From Pseudomonas putida (GTDB lineage: Bacteria > Pseudomonadota > Gammaproteobacteria > Pseudomonadales > Pseudomonadaceae), in contig NZ_CP066306.1 in assembly GCF_016406145.1 (NCBI RefSeq), positions 5,084,001 to 5,148,000 on the forward strand: 64,000 nucleotides of DNA. Reading direction: 5' to 3'. Of this stretch, positions 21,061 through 29,388 are shown in pieces. Position 1 is the stretch's first letter. Each line of letters begins with the position of its first letter. A model generated the notes under the pieces. The model did not search any database, was not told the DNA's origin, and saw nothing but the letters and a program-made list of their open reading frames with translations. Made by a program: the position numbers and the translations under genes.

Positions 21061-22381
21061 GGTGCTCCGTCGGCAGGTCGAGCATGGCGCCTGCTTCGTT
21101 CAAGGTGAGGTTGGCGGCGCGCAGGGCACCAAAGCCCGGCAGGCGCGCGTCACGCAAATAGAGGTCATAGCGGCCCGGCGAGCGGGCCAGCAGTGTGGCC
21201 GGGGCGACATGGGCCACGGCGCAGGATCGGGGGCAACCAGACAGGTGCACACTGGCAGGGGCGCCAGCGGGCAACAGGGCTGCCAGAGCCACGGCATCGG
21301 CCTTGGTTTCGCCGTGCGCCTTGGCGCAGCCGCTGGCGCCGGTGCAGGCAACCATGCGGGCCAAGGGCTCGTGGCTGTGGCAGAGCAGGCCCAGGGCCGA
21401 CAACTCACGTTGCGCCGGGGCGATGCTCACGCCAGCCACAGAGGTCAGCATCAGGCTCTGCCAGGGGCTCAGGCGCAGGCTGCCATCGCCGTGTTCACGT
21501 GCGATTCGCGCCGCACCGCGCAGCATGTCGGCGCTGAGCCTGCCAAGCGGCGGGGCAACGCCCAGGGCCATGCCCTGCAGCTGCTCAACGGCACCCAGCC
21601 ATGGGCTGTTGCCCGCTTTGCGGCGCCAATCGAGGACGGCATCATCCCGGCGGATCGCCAGCCCTAGCCCCTCGATGAATCGCTCCACTGAGCAGTTTTC
21701 AAGCAACTGGCGCATGCGCGCCTGGTCCGGGCTGGCCAGGTCGAGGAAGCGCTCAAGCACTGCGCGCACCAGCGCCAGCCCCTGCTCCACCGGCACCGCG
21801 CCCAGCACCTGGCCGTCAGCCGGGCAACCGGCCAGGCCGAACGCCAGCCAGGTGCGTTGCTCGAGTCGTAATGCTGAAAGCCACAGATCGTGTGGGTGCT
21901 CGAGCATCGCCAGGCCTTCGCCGCCGTCCAGTTGCACCGCGAACTTGGCCGATAACTGGTGAAAGCGCGGTGTGCCTTGCAGCATGTCGAGGATGTGTTC
22001 GGCCAGGGGACGAACATCCAGCACCATCAAGGGGTCGTGCCCGGCCAAGGGGCTGAGCATCAGGTTGCGCACATCGTCACTGGCAGCGTCGCGTGGGCCC
22101 AGGCCTGCTGCCAGCAGGCTTTCGATCAGGCCGGCGTGATCGTCGCCAATGCCACGGATCTGCAGGTTGCCGCGGTTGGTCGCCTCGATCACGCCACCGG
22201 CGAAACGCTCGGCAGCCGCCGCCACGGCATCGGCCTGATCGGCCAGCAACAGCCCACCGGGCAGCTTGATTCGGCAGATACCGCCATCAAGGGCGCTGAC
22301 GATGCGCCACAACCCCGGGCAAGCCGAGGGACGGGGCGATACGGGTGGGGTATGGACCTGCTTCAAAGGGACGTCCGGCAA
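21050..22381 (-). CDS. cobG: Precorrin-3B synthase (aerobic pathway mono-oxygenase)
   Basis: Uses O2 to hydroxylate precorrin-3A and form the gamma-lactone of precorrin-3B, so it marks an oxygen-dependent route. 443 residues of the sulfite/nitrite-reductase fold. Four cysteines placed for a 4Fe-4S cluster are seen at 346, 352, 383 and 387 (CTGASGC and GCPRSC). The start shown is a TTG; another TTG lies 15 bases downstream, and no good Shine-Dalgarno distinguishes them. First gene of the minus-strand cob operon, divergent from cobL. I saw no B12-riboswitch hallmark in the spacer. Confidence 0.9.
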   Translation of the reverse strand: MPDVPLKQVHTPPVSPRPSACPGLWRIVSALDGGICRIKLPGGLLLADQADAVAAAAERFAGGVIEATNRGNLQIRGIGDDHAGLIESLLAAGLGPRDAASDDVRNLMLSPLAGHDPLMVLDVRPLAEHILDMLQGTPRFHQLSAKFAVQLDGGEGLAMLEHPHDLWLSALRLEQRTWLAFGLAGCPADGQVLGAVPVEQGLALVRAVLERFLDLASPDQARMRQLLENCSVERFIEGLGLAIRRDDAVLDWRRKAGNSPWLGAVEQLQGMALGVAPPLGRLSADMLRGAARIAREHGDGSLRLSPWQSLMLTSVAGVSIAPAQRELSALGLLCHSHEPLARMVACTGASGCAKAHGETKADAVALAALLPAGAPASVHLSGCPRSCAVAHVAPATLLARSPGRYDLYLRDARLPGFGALRAANLTLNEAGAMLDLPTEHLDD

Positions 22382-22491
22382 TCGCTGAAAATGCGCTTGA
22401 GTGTAGAAGGCGCGGTATTATGCCTGCTTTGTCCGGCGGCATGAAAAGCCGGTGGTCGAGCTTCGCTGGCGATTGAACAGAAATTCACCAC

Positions 22492-22529
22492 CGCGTCGCC
22501 CCCTTTGCCGGCTGAGGCGGGGCGACGCG
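22492..22529. promoter_or_regulatory. Stable hairpin in the cobG-cobL intergenic region
   Basis: CGCGTCGCCCC (22492-22502) pairs perfectly with GGGGCGACGCG (22519-22529) around 16 bases, 27 bp before the cobL ATG. On the plus strand it is followed by CCCCCAAAAA, not a T run, so it is not a terminator for that strand. It could act in the cobL leader or be a binding site. It does not resemble a cobalamin riboswitch. Confidence 0.45.
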
Positions 22530-22556
22530 CCCCCAAAAATGGCGGATCAGAAACAC

Positions 22557-23768
22557 ATGACACCCTGGCTGACAGTAGTAGGCATCGGCGAAGACGGCTT
22601 CAGCGGCCTGGGCAAGCAGGCCCGACGCGCCCTGCTCGGCGCTTCGCGGATCATCGGCAGCCCACGTCAGCTGGCCCTGCTGCCGCGTTGCGTAAGCGCC
22701 GCCCGCGAACATTGGCCGAGCCCGTTCTCGCTCGCCCCGGTACTGGCTCGGCGCGGTGAGCAGGTGTGCGTGCTGGCCAGCGGCGACCCCATGTTCTACG
22801 GCGTCGGCGCCAGCCTGGCGCGGCAGGTGCCGGCCCAAGAGCTGCAGGTACTGTCGATGCCCTCCTCCTGCGCCTTGGCCGCCGCCCGCCTTGGCTGGCC
22901 GCTGCAGGACGTGCAGGTGGTGTCTTTGGTCGCACGCCCCCTGGCCTCTCTCAACGCCCACCTTTACAGCGGCATGCGCCTGCTGGTGCTGAGCAACGAC
23001 GGTGATAGCCCGGCAGCCATTGCCGCCCTGCTGCGCGAGCGCGGTTTCGGGCAAAGCCGCCTGCAGGTGTTCGAGCACCTCGGCGGCCCTGCCGAACGCC
23101 ACTTGGCGGGCATCGCCGATGACTGGGCCCAGCCTCAGGTCGCCGCGCTGAACCTGGTTGCCATCGAGTGCCAGGCCAATGCCGACGCTCCGCGACTGTC
23201 ACGCGCAGCCGGCCTGCCGGACGATGCTTTCCGTCATGACGGCCAGCTGACCAAACGTGACGTACGGGCCATCACCCTGGCCCGTCTGGCCCCCCAACCA
23301 GGCGAGTTGCTGTGGGACGTGGGCGCAGGCTGTGGCTCGATCGGCATCGAGTGGATGCGCGCCCACCCCGCCTGCCGAACACTGGCAATCGAAGCCGACG
23401 AGGGCCGCCAGGGCTTCATCGAGTACAACCGTGATGCCCTTGGCGTTCCCGGCCTGCAACTGGTGCGCGGCAAAGCACCGCAGGCCTTGGCCGAGCTGGA
23501 GCGCCCGGATGCGATCTTCATCGGCGGTGGCGTCACCCGTGAAGGCGTGTTGCCGTTGTGTTGGGAGCGGCTCCGCCCCGGAGGGCGATTGGTGGCCAAT
23601 GCCGTGACCCTGCAAAGCGAACTGGCACTGGCGCACTTTCGCCAACAGCATGGCGGTGAACTGACGCGTATCCATGTCGCCCAGGCCCAGCCATTGGGCG
23701 CCTTCGACACTTGGCGCCAGGCATTGCCGATCACCTTGCTCGACGTGGTGAAGCCTCACGATGCGTGA
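22557..23768 (+). CDS. cobL: Precorrin-6Y C5,15-methyltransferase (decarboxylating)
   Basis: Methylates C5 and C15 and removes the acetate carboxyl at C12. The ATG at 22557 ([15 protein letters not shown], a family start) gives 403 residues; an in-frame ATG lies at 22539. Two modules: N-terminal CbiE-type tetrapyrrole methylase (about 1-200, with [15 protein letters not shown]) and C-terminal CbiT-type Rossmann methyltransferase (about 225-400, with [17 protein letters not shown]). It overlaps cbiD by 8 bp. Confidence 0.94.
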   Translation: MTPWLTVVGIGEDGFSGLGKQARRALLGASRIIGSPRQLALLPRCVSAAREHWPSPFSLAPVLARRGEQVCVLASGDPMFYGVGASLARQVPAQELQVLSMPSSCALAAARLGWPLQDVQVVSLVARPLASLNAHLYSGMRLLVLSNDGDSPAAIAALLRERGFGQSRLQVFEHLGGPAERHLAGIADDWAQPQVAALNLVAIECQANADAPRLSRAAGLPDDAFRHDGQLTKRDVRAITLARLAPQPGELLWDVGAGCGSIGIEWMRAHPACRTLAIEADEGRQGFIEYNRDALGVPGLQLVRGKAPQALAELERPDAIFIGGGVTREGVLPLCWERLRPGGRLVANAVTLQSELALAHFRQQHGGELTRIHVAQAQPLGAFDTWRQALPITLLDVVKPHDA

Positions 23769-24855
23769 AGAAACCCGCGAACAGCCGGCGCCACTGCGCA
23801 GCGGCCTGACCACTGGCAGCTGCGCCACTGCCACCAGCCTGGCGGCAGCGCGCCTGCTGCTCACCGGTGTGAGCACTGACGCCGTGAGCATCACCTTGCC
23901 CAAGGGCAAGGTGGTGCAGATGCGCCTGGAATTCTGCCGCCGCGAGGACGAGCGCGCCGAAGCCGGCACACTCAAGGATGCTGGCGACGACCCCGATGTC
24001 ACCCATGGCGCGCTGCTCTACAGCCAGGTGCGTTTGCAGGACGAGCCGGGCATACGCTTTGTCGCGGGCGTGGGTGTCGGCACGGTCACCCGCCCCGGGC
24101 TGGTACTCGCCGTGGGCGAGCCGGCGATCAACCCGGTACCGCGACGCATGATCAGTGAACACCTGCAACAACTGGCCGACGACTGCGCCTACCGCGGCGG
24201 CTTCGAGGTCACGGTCAACGTAAAGGGCGGCGAGCAACTGGCACTCAAGACCATGAACCCGCGCCTGGGCATCCTCGGCGGGCTGTCGATTCTTGGTACC
24301 AGCGGCATCGTGCGGCCTTTCTCCTGCGCGGCCTACATCGCCTCCATCCACCAGGGCATCGATGTCGCCCACACCAATGGCTATACCCATATTGCCGCCT
24401 GCACCGGCAATGCCAGCGAAGACACCATGCGCCGCGTCTACGGCCTCCCGGAAATTGCCCTGATCGAAATGGGCGACTTTGTCGGCGCGGTGCTCAAGCA
24501 CCTGCGCAAGGTGCCGGTGCCACGCCTGTCACTGTGCGGTGGCTTTGGCAAGATCAGCAAGCTGGCCGCCGGGCACATGGACCTTCACAGCCGCCACTCG
24601 AGCATCGACCTGCCGCAACTGGCCGGCTGGGCAGCGGACATCGGCGCCGATGCCGACCTGCAGGCAGCGATCATGGCCGCCAACACCAGCCAGCAAGCCC
24701 TGGCCCTGGCACACGCGGCCGGCATCGCCCTGGGCGACGCGGTCTGCGCCCATGCCCTGGCGTTCGCCCGCAGCGTGGTGCCCGCACAGGTGCAGGTGGA
24801 AGTGTTCGCCATCGACCGCCAGGGCGGCATCGTCGGCAAGGCAGGTATGCAATGA
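23761..24855 (+). CDS. cbiD: Cobalt-precorrin-5B C1-methyltransferase CbiD
   Basis: Methylates C1 of the ring; the family belongs to the anaerobic (early cobalt) pathway, where it works with CbiG. 364 residues, with the N-terminal family motif [19 protein letters not shown] and central [23 protein letters not shown]. Its presence beside CobG explains the absence of CobF here: CbiG plus CbiD can supply the deacylation and C1-methylation steps. It overlaps both cobL and cobK. Confidence 0.94.
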   Translation: MREETREQPAPLRSGLTTGSCATATSLAAARLLLTGVSTDAVSITLPKGKVVQMRLEFCRREDERAEAGTLKDAGDDPDVTHGALLYSQVRLQDEPGIRFVAGVGVGTVTRPGLVLAVGEPAINPVPRRMISEHLQQLADDCAYRGGFEVTVNVKGGEQLALKTMNPRLGILGGLSILGTSGIVRPFSCAAYIASIHQGIDVAHTNGYTHIAACTGNASEDTMRRVYGLPEIALIEMGDFVGAVLKHLRKVPVPRLSLCGGFGKISKLAAGHMDLHSRHSSIDLPQLAGWAADIGADADLQAAIMAANTSQQALALAHAAGIALGDAVCAHALAFARSVVPAQVQVEVFAIDRQGGIVGKAGMQ

Positions 24856-25571
24856 ACCGGCGCATCCTGCTGCTGGGCGGTGTCACCGAGGCACTGGCCA
24901 TCGCCCGTCAGCTTGGCCCGGAGCATGTCTACAGCCTGGCTGGCATCGGCCGGGTGCCGCAGGGCCTGGCCTGCCAGGTGCGGGTCGGCGGCTATGGCGG
25001 GGCCGAAGGCCTGGCCGCCTACCTGCGCGAGGCGGGTATCACCCTGCTGATAGACGCCACCCACCCCTATGCCGCGCAGATCAGCCACAATGCTGCCGCC
25101 GCCGCACGGGCCGTGGGCATCCCGTGCTGGGCCTTGCGGCGCCCGGCATGGCAGGCCCAGGAGGGTGACGATTGGCGAGAAGTGCAAGACTGGGCCGGGC
25201 TGATCGAAGCGCTCAAGCCGTTCCGCAGGCCGCTGTTCACGTTGGGGCGCGAGCCGCTGCAGCATCTGGACGAGATTCCGCCAGAGCAGTTCTGGACCCT
25301 CAGGGCGTTGCAGGCCTGCCCTGGTAATGATCGCTGCGAAGTGATCGGTGCGCGGGGGCCGTTTCACCTTGACGATGAGCGGGTGCTGTTCGCACGGCGC
25401 GATATCGATGTGCTGGTCAGCAAGAACAGCGGCAGCGTGGCGACCGAGCCCAAGCTTGAGGTGGCGCGGGAGCTGGGGGTTCCAGTACTCATTCTGAAGC
25501 GCCCCACACTCCCACAGGTCGATGCTGAGTTCACCCGGTACTGCCTGTTGCTCAGCGCCCTGCATCTATGA
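24852..25571 (+). CDS. cobK: Precorrin-6A reductase
   Basis: NADPH-dependent reduction of precorrin-6A. The ATG at 24852 overlaps the cbiD stop (ATGA) and gives 239 residues; a longer frame upstream is only read-through. N-terminal Rossmann motif [46 protein letters not shown] and the C-terminal VLVSKNSGS and PVLILKRP are family features. Last gene of cobL-cbiD-cobK. Confidence 0.94.
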   Translation: MNRRILLLGGVTEALAIARQLGPEHVYSLAGIGRVPQGLACQVRVGGYGGAEGLAAYLREAGITLLIDATHPYAAQISHNAAAAARAVGIPCWALRRPAWQAQEGDDWREVQDWAGLIEALKPFRRPLFTLGREPLQHLDEIPPEQFWTLRALQACPGNDRCEVIGARGPFHLDDERVLFARRDIDVLVSKNSGSVATEPKLEVARELGVPVLILKRPTLPQVDAEFTRYCLLLSALHL

Positions 25572-25589
25572 CTGGCAGCCTTTGGCAAC

Positions 25590-25627
25590 GTATATCCCAT
25601 TGACATATACCTTGCGGAATTTAAACT
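25590..25627 (+). promoter_or_regulatory. vapBC promoter with overlapping palindrome
   Basis: TTGACA (25600-25605) and TAAACT (25622-25627) are spaced by 16 bases, a good sigma-70 pair. An inverted repeat GTATAT (25590-25595) / ATATAC (25605-25610) overlaps the -35, a typical position for a VapB-VapC autorepressor site. Confidence 0.6.
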
Positions 25628-25662
25628 TCAGTCACAGTTTGCCGCTTCCAGGGAGACCCATC

Positions 25663-25893
25663 ATGGAGCAAGGTGCTGTCTTCAAAAGCAATCGTAGCCA
25701 GGCCATCCGCTTGCCGAAATCTGTCGCATTTCCCGAAGAGGTGACCCGCGTGGACATTGTTGCAGTGGGTCGAACCCGCATCATCACTCCCGCTGGTGAA
25801 TCATGGGATAGCTGGTTTGACGGCGAAGATGCGAGCCCGGACTTCATGGCCAGCCGCGACCAACCTGCCGACCAGGAACGTGAAGGGTTTTAA
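25663..25893 (+). CDS. vapB: VapB/VagC-family antitoxin
   Basis: 76 residues from the ATG at 25663, with AGGGAGA upstream. The N-terminal AbrB/SpoVT-type DNA-binding part is clear (MEQGAVFKSNRSQAIRLPK). The C-terminus is acidic and short, as expected for a toxin-neutralising tail. The stop overlaps the toxin start by one base (TAATG). Base composition looks less GC-rich than the flanking cob and nfeD genes, and the pair is transposed between unrelated loci, which suggests acquisition. Confidence 0.9.
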   Translation: MEQGAVFKSNRSQAIRLPKSVAFPEEVTRVDIVAVGRTRIITPAGESWDSWFDGEDASPDFMASRDQPADQEREGF

Positions 25894-26303
25894 TGCTCAA
25901 GTACATGCTCGATACGAATATCTGCATCTTCACGATCAAGAACAAACCCCAGGTAGTTCGTGAAGCGTTCAACCGCCACCATGGTCAGCTGGCAATCAGC
26001 ACCGTCACACTGATGGAGCTTGTTTACGGTGCAGAGAAATCGGCCGCTCCTGCACGAAATCTCTCGATTGTGGAGGGTTTCGTAGCGCGTCTTGAAGTAC
26101 TCGACTATGACAGCCATGCAGCAGAACACAGCGGGCAGCTTCGCTCAGAACTGGCAAAGGCCGGTACGCCCATCGGTCCTTTCGATCAGTTGATTGCCGG
26201 GCATGCCCGCGCGCGGGGGCTTACCTTGGTAACAAACAACCTGCGAGAGTTCATGCGCGTTCCGGGGTTGCGGGTTGAGGATTGGCTGGCCATGCCAGGG
26301 TAA
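25893..26303 (+). CDS. vapC: VapC-family PIN-domain ribonuclease toxin
   Basis: 136 residues. Acidic residues of a PIN nuclease are present: Asp7 in YMLDTNICIF, Glu in STVTLMELVYGAEKS, Asp in GPFDQLIAGHARARG, plus the C-terminal LVTNNLREF motif. VapC toxins cut tRNA or rRNA; which target applies cannot be told here. Translationally coupled to vapB. Confidence 0.92.
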   Translation: MLKYMLDTNICIFTIKNKPQVVREAFNRHHGQLAISTVTLMELVYGAEKSAAPARNLSIVEGFVARLEVLDYDSHAAEHSGQLRSELAKAGTPIGPFDQLIAGHARARGLTLVTNNLREFMRVPGLRVEDWLAMPG

Positions 26304-26437
26304 AAGACGTAACCCTTTCCATATTCCGACAGTGGCTATCGACCATCGCTGCGCTGTGACCAGATACATTCATATGGCCGTTGGCCTGTCGTCAGTCTTA
26401 AACTCAACCCCCCTCCCCTCCGGAAAGCGTCAACCAT

Positions 26438-26875
26438 ATGGAAATGCAATGGTGGATCTGGCTGGTCTTCGGCATCGCGCTGATCCTGCTCGAACTGGTC
26501 CTGCCCACTTTCTTCATCATCTGGTTCGGCATCGGTGCCGTGCTGGTGTCGCTCATCTCCCTCGCCGCCCCCAGCCTGCAACTGGACATGCAGGTACTGT
26601 CGTGGGTGCTGTTCTCCTCGATCACCACGGCACTCTGGTTCAAGCTGTTCCGGCGCAAGCAGCCGGATGTGCGCTGGACCGCAGACAGTGTGATCGGCGA
26701 AGTCGGGCTGCTGATCAGCAGCGTTTCGCAATTTCAGAAAGGCCGTGTGCGCTTTCAGAAACCGATCTTGGGCAATGAGGAATGGATCTGCGTCGCTGAC
26801 AGCGACATCCCGTCAGGCGAGCGTGTTCGTCTCGTCGCCATCGAAGGCAATACTGCCCGGGTCATCCGGGCCTGA
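26438..26875 (+). CDS. NfeD-like membrane protein
   Basis: 145 residues. Two to three hydrophobic segments in the first 75 residues (WIWLVFGIALILLELVLPTFFIIWFG and LDMQVLSWVLFSSITTALWF) precede a C-terminal OB-fold domain, with IGEVGLLISSVSQFQKGRVRF and DIPSGERVRLVAIEGNTARV. NfeD proteins partner with SPFH/stomatin proteins, and one lies 24 bp downstream. Confidence 0.9.
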   Translation: MEMQWWIWLVFGIALILLELVLPTFFIIWFGIGAVLVSLISLAAPSLQLDMQVLSWVLFSSITTALWFKLFRRKQPDVRWTADSVIGEVGLLISSVSQFQKGRVRFQKPILGNEEWICVADSDIPSGERVRLVAIEGNTARVIRA

Positions 26876-26899
26876 CCGCATTAAAAGGAAGTTCGCATC

Positions 26900-27754
26900 A
26901 TGACCAGCCTCATCGTCGTCGGCACACTCGCCGTTTTCGTCCTGATCACTGTCTTCAAGGGTGTACGCATCGTACCCCAAGGGGAGGAGTGGATCGTCGA
27001 GCGCCTGGGCCGCTACCACAGCACGCTCAAGCCCGGCCTGAACATCGTCATCCCTTACATGGACGTGGTCGCCTACCGCCTGCCGACCAAGGACATTATC
27101 CTCGACGTGCAGGAGCAGGAAATCATCACTCGCGACAATGCGGTGATCGTCGCCAACGCCCTGTGCTTCGCCAAGGTGGTCGACCCACAGAAGGCCTCCT
27201 ATGGCGTGCAGAATTTCTCGTTTGCCGTCACCAGCCTGACCATGACATCGTTGCGCGCAATCGTCGGCGCCATGGACCTGGACGAAGCGCTGTCCAGCCG
27301 CGAGCAGATCAAGGCACGCCTGCGAGAGGCGATGTCCGAACAGACCGAAGACTGGGGTGTGACCGTACGCTCGGTAGAAATCCAGGACATCAAGCCATCG
27401 GAAAACATGCAGCTGGCAATGGAGCGCCAGGCGGCAGCCGAACGTGAACGTAAAGCCGACGTGACCCGTGCAGAAGGTGCCAAGCAGGCCGCCATTCTCG
27501 AGGCCGAAGCCCGCCTGCAGTCGGCCAAGCTCGATGCCGAGGCGCAAATCAACCTTGCCGAGGCTTCGGCAAAGGCAATTTCGCTGGTCAAGGACGCGGT
27601 AGGCAACGAGACGGTGCCAGCCATGTACCTGCTGGGAGAGCGCTATGTCGGCGCCATGGAGAACCTGGCCAGCAGCAACAACGCCAAAGTGGTGGTGCTG
27701 CCGGCTGATTTGCAGGAAACCGTACGTGGCTTGATGGGCCGCAACAAGGCTTGA
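26900..27754 (+). CDS. SPFH/stomatin-like protein (QmcA type)
   Basis: 284 residues. One N-terminal membrane anchor (about 3-21), then an SPFH/band-7 domain starting VRIVPQGEEWIVERLGRYHSTLKPGLN, then a helical Ala/Glu-rich region (about 170-245, NMQLAMERQAAAERERKAD) typical of flotillin/stomatin coiled coils that form large membrane-bound rings. It forms an operon with the NfeD-like protein. Thought to organise membrane microdomains and modulate proteases such as FtsH. Confidence 0.92.
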   Translation: MTSLIVVGTLAVFVLITVFKGVRIVPQGEEWIVERLGRYHSTLKPGLNIVIPYMDVVAYRLPTKDIILDVQEQEIITRDNAVIVANALCFAKVVDPQKASYGVQNFSFAVTSLTMTSLRAIVGAMDLDEALSSREQIKARLREAMSEQTEDWGVTVRSVEIQDIKPSENMQLAMERQAAAERERKADVTRAEGAKQAAILEAEARLQSAKLDAEAQINLAEASAKAISLVKDAVGNETVPAMYLLGERYVGAMENLASSNNAKVVVLPADLQETVRGLMGRNKA

Positions 27755-27773
27755 TGGCTGTAGTAGCTTCATG

Positions 27774-27860
27774 GCCGGCAAGCCGGTTCCAGGCACCCCA
27801 CCGTCTAACTGCGCGTGGGAGCCGGCTTGCCGGCGATGGGCTGCACAGCAGCCCCATCAA
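27774..27860. repeat. REP palindrome pair after the SPFH gene
   Basis: GCCGGCAAGCCGG (27774-27786) faces CCGGCTTGCCGGC (27822-27834), a perfect 13-bp inverted pair around 35 bases, followed by GGGCTGCACAGCAGCCCC. It may also serve as the 3' boundary of the nfeD-SPFH transcript. Confidence 0.75.
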
Positions 27861-27947
27861 CCCGCCTGCGTCACTTCACCGCACCCCATCATTTTTACCT
27901 ATACTGCGCCGTACAATACCCGCCACGATTCCTGACCGGATCTCTCC

Positions 27948-28337
27948 ATGCCCCCACGTCGGCACATCGCCTGGATAGCCTGCCTCGCAGTGCTGTTCAA
28001 CCTGCTGGCCATGCCGCTGTCCTCCGCCGCGCCCAAGGGCCCGGCAGAGCAGCTGCTGTGGGGGGCTTTCTGTTCCAGCATGGCAGGCAAGGCCAAGGTC
28101 GACGTCCAGGCACTGGCCAAGATCGACCTCGGCACGCAGAACGACGATCACTCCAACATGCAGCACTGCTGGTGCTGTTCGGGTGCCACGCCGTTGCTGG
28201 CCCTGCCAGGTTATCCGCCACAGCTGCACAACCCGCCCACATTGCTGGCCGCGCATGTTCCACCGCCAGCCGATTACCAAATGACGCCGCGCCAGCTCTG
28301 GCCCGCGCTCAATCCCCGCGCCTCTCCCCTGGTCTGA
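27948..28337 (+). CDS. DUF2946 family protein of the copper locus (first copy)
   Basis: 129 residues. N-terminal signal or anchor (IAWIACLAVLFNLLAMPLSSA). The centre holds the Cys cluster HCWCCSG, a likely metal-binding spot, then a Pro/Leu-rich tail. DUF2946 proteins often stand next to PCu(A)C chaperones and TonB-dependent copper receptors, exactly as here, so a role in copper handling is inferred; no biochemical function is established. No strong Shine-Dalgarno is seen. Confidence 0.75.
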   Translation: MPPRRHIAWIACLAVLFNLLAMPLSSAAPKGPAEQLLWGAFCSSMAGKAKVDVQALAKIDLGTQNDDHSNMQHCWCCSGATPLLALPGYPPQLHNPPTLLAAHVPPPADYQMTPRQLWPALNPRASPLV

Positions 28338-28385
28338 GTTCATCACGCTGTCTGCCTGAACCTGAACAGAACGGAGACTTACACC

Positions 28386-28865
28386 ATGCTCAAGCAAGCT
28401 CTCGTAGTGGCCGCACTGCTGCTGCCCGGCGCCTTCGCCAACGCCCATGAATACACTGCGGGCGACCTGCATATCGCCCACCCCTGGTCGCTGCAACTGC
28501 CGCCGAACGCGCCCAATGTGGCCGCCTATTTCATCGTGCACAACAACGGCAAGGTCGATGACCGCCTGCTCAGCGTAGACAGCCCCATCACTGCTGACGC
28601 ACAACTGCACGAACACGTGATGAGTGCCAACGGCGCCATGAAGATGCAGCAGGTGCCCAATGTGGTAGTGCCAGCCGGCAAGGACGTGGTCTTCGCCCCC
28701 AGCGCCTATCATGTGATGCTGATGCAGCCCAAGGACCGCAGCCTGCTCAGCGACGGCAAGCGCTTCCCGCTGACCCTGCATTTCGAGAAGGCTGGTGACA
28801 TCACGGTCGACGTGGCCGTGCAGAAGCAGGCGCCGGCGGACCAGCCGCACGAACACGCACACTGA
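28386..28865 (+). CDS. Periplasmic copper chaperone PCu(A)C
   Basis: 159 residues with a signal peptide (ALVVAALLLPGAFANA, cleaved near residue 20). The Cu(I)-binding set is visible: His75 in LHEH, Met85/Met87 in GAMKM, then His109 and Met111 in YHVML. The His-rich C-terminus (HEHAH) may add a Cu(II) site. PCu(A)C delivers copper to cytochrome oxidase and other periplasmic targets. It sits between two DUF2946 genes and before an OprC-type receptor. Confidence 0.93.
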   Translation: MLKQALVVAALLLPGAFANAHEYTAGDLHIAHPWSLQLPPNAPNVAAYFIVHNNGKVDDRLLSVDSPITADAQLHEHVMSANGAMKMQQVPNVVVPAGKDVVFAPSAYHVMLMQPKDRSLLSDGKRFPLTLHFEKAGDITVDVAVQKQAPADQPHEHAH

Positions 28866-28891
28866 CCCTTCGCTGACTGGCGCTCGCCTTC

Positions 28892-29323
28892 ATGAGCCTG
28901 CCACGCAACAGACGCAGCCGTACCACCCGCCCTGAACGCAGGCGCGTCGGTGGCGGCTGGCTGAGCCTGTTCGCCATGTGGATGATCTTTATCGGCCCGC
29001 TGATTTCCCAGTCGATGCCGATGGATCATCACGCGGGCATGAGCATGCCGATGGGCATGGCTCTGTCCTCGGAACACAGTCACGCCAGCGACTCGCATCA
29101 CGGCCACGGCGACGATGGCCAACTGCATGTGATGTGGGAAAAATGCGGCTACTGCAGCCTGCTGTTCAACTGCCCTGCATTACCGCAGACCTTCAGCCCA
29201 CTCGTTGCCGGGCACGCCTTGCCCGTCACCCCCATACCTGCTGCAACCCTGCAGGGCCATGCCCGACAGGCCATATTCCCCGGTGCACGCAGCCGCGCGC
29301 CACCGCCTTCGATCAGCGTCTGA
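28892..29323 (+). CDS. DUF2946 family protein, His/Met-rich (second copy)
   Basis: 143 residues. A basic N-terminus is followed by a membrane segment (WLSLFAMWMIFIGPLISQS), then an unusually His/Met-rich stretch (MPMDHHAGMSMPMGM, then HSHASDSHHGHGDD) suited to binding copper, and the Cys pair CGYCSLLFNC. It lies directly before the copper receptor. A copper-binding role is inferred from composition and context. Confidence 0.75.
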   Translation: MSLPRNRRSRTTRPERRRVGGGWLSLFAMWMIFIGPLISQSMPMDHHAGMSMPMGMALSSEHSHASDSHHGHGDDGQLHVMWEKCGYCSLLFNCPALPQTFSPLVAGHALPVTPIPAATLQGHARQAIFPGARSRAPPPSISV

Positions 29324-29388
29324 ACCCTTGCTGCCGCACGGAGCCTGGAGGCTCCGCGCCCACCCATGACTGATCGACTGGAATCACT

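Noticed and set aside
21062..21667. 201-codon plus-strand frame opposite cobG
   Set aside because: Lies fully within cobG, which has clear Fe-S cysteines and family motifs; no start signal.
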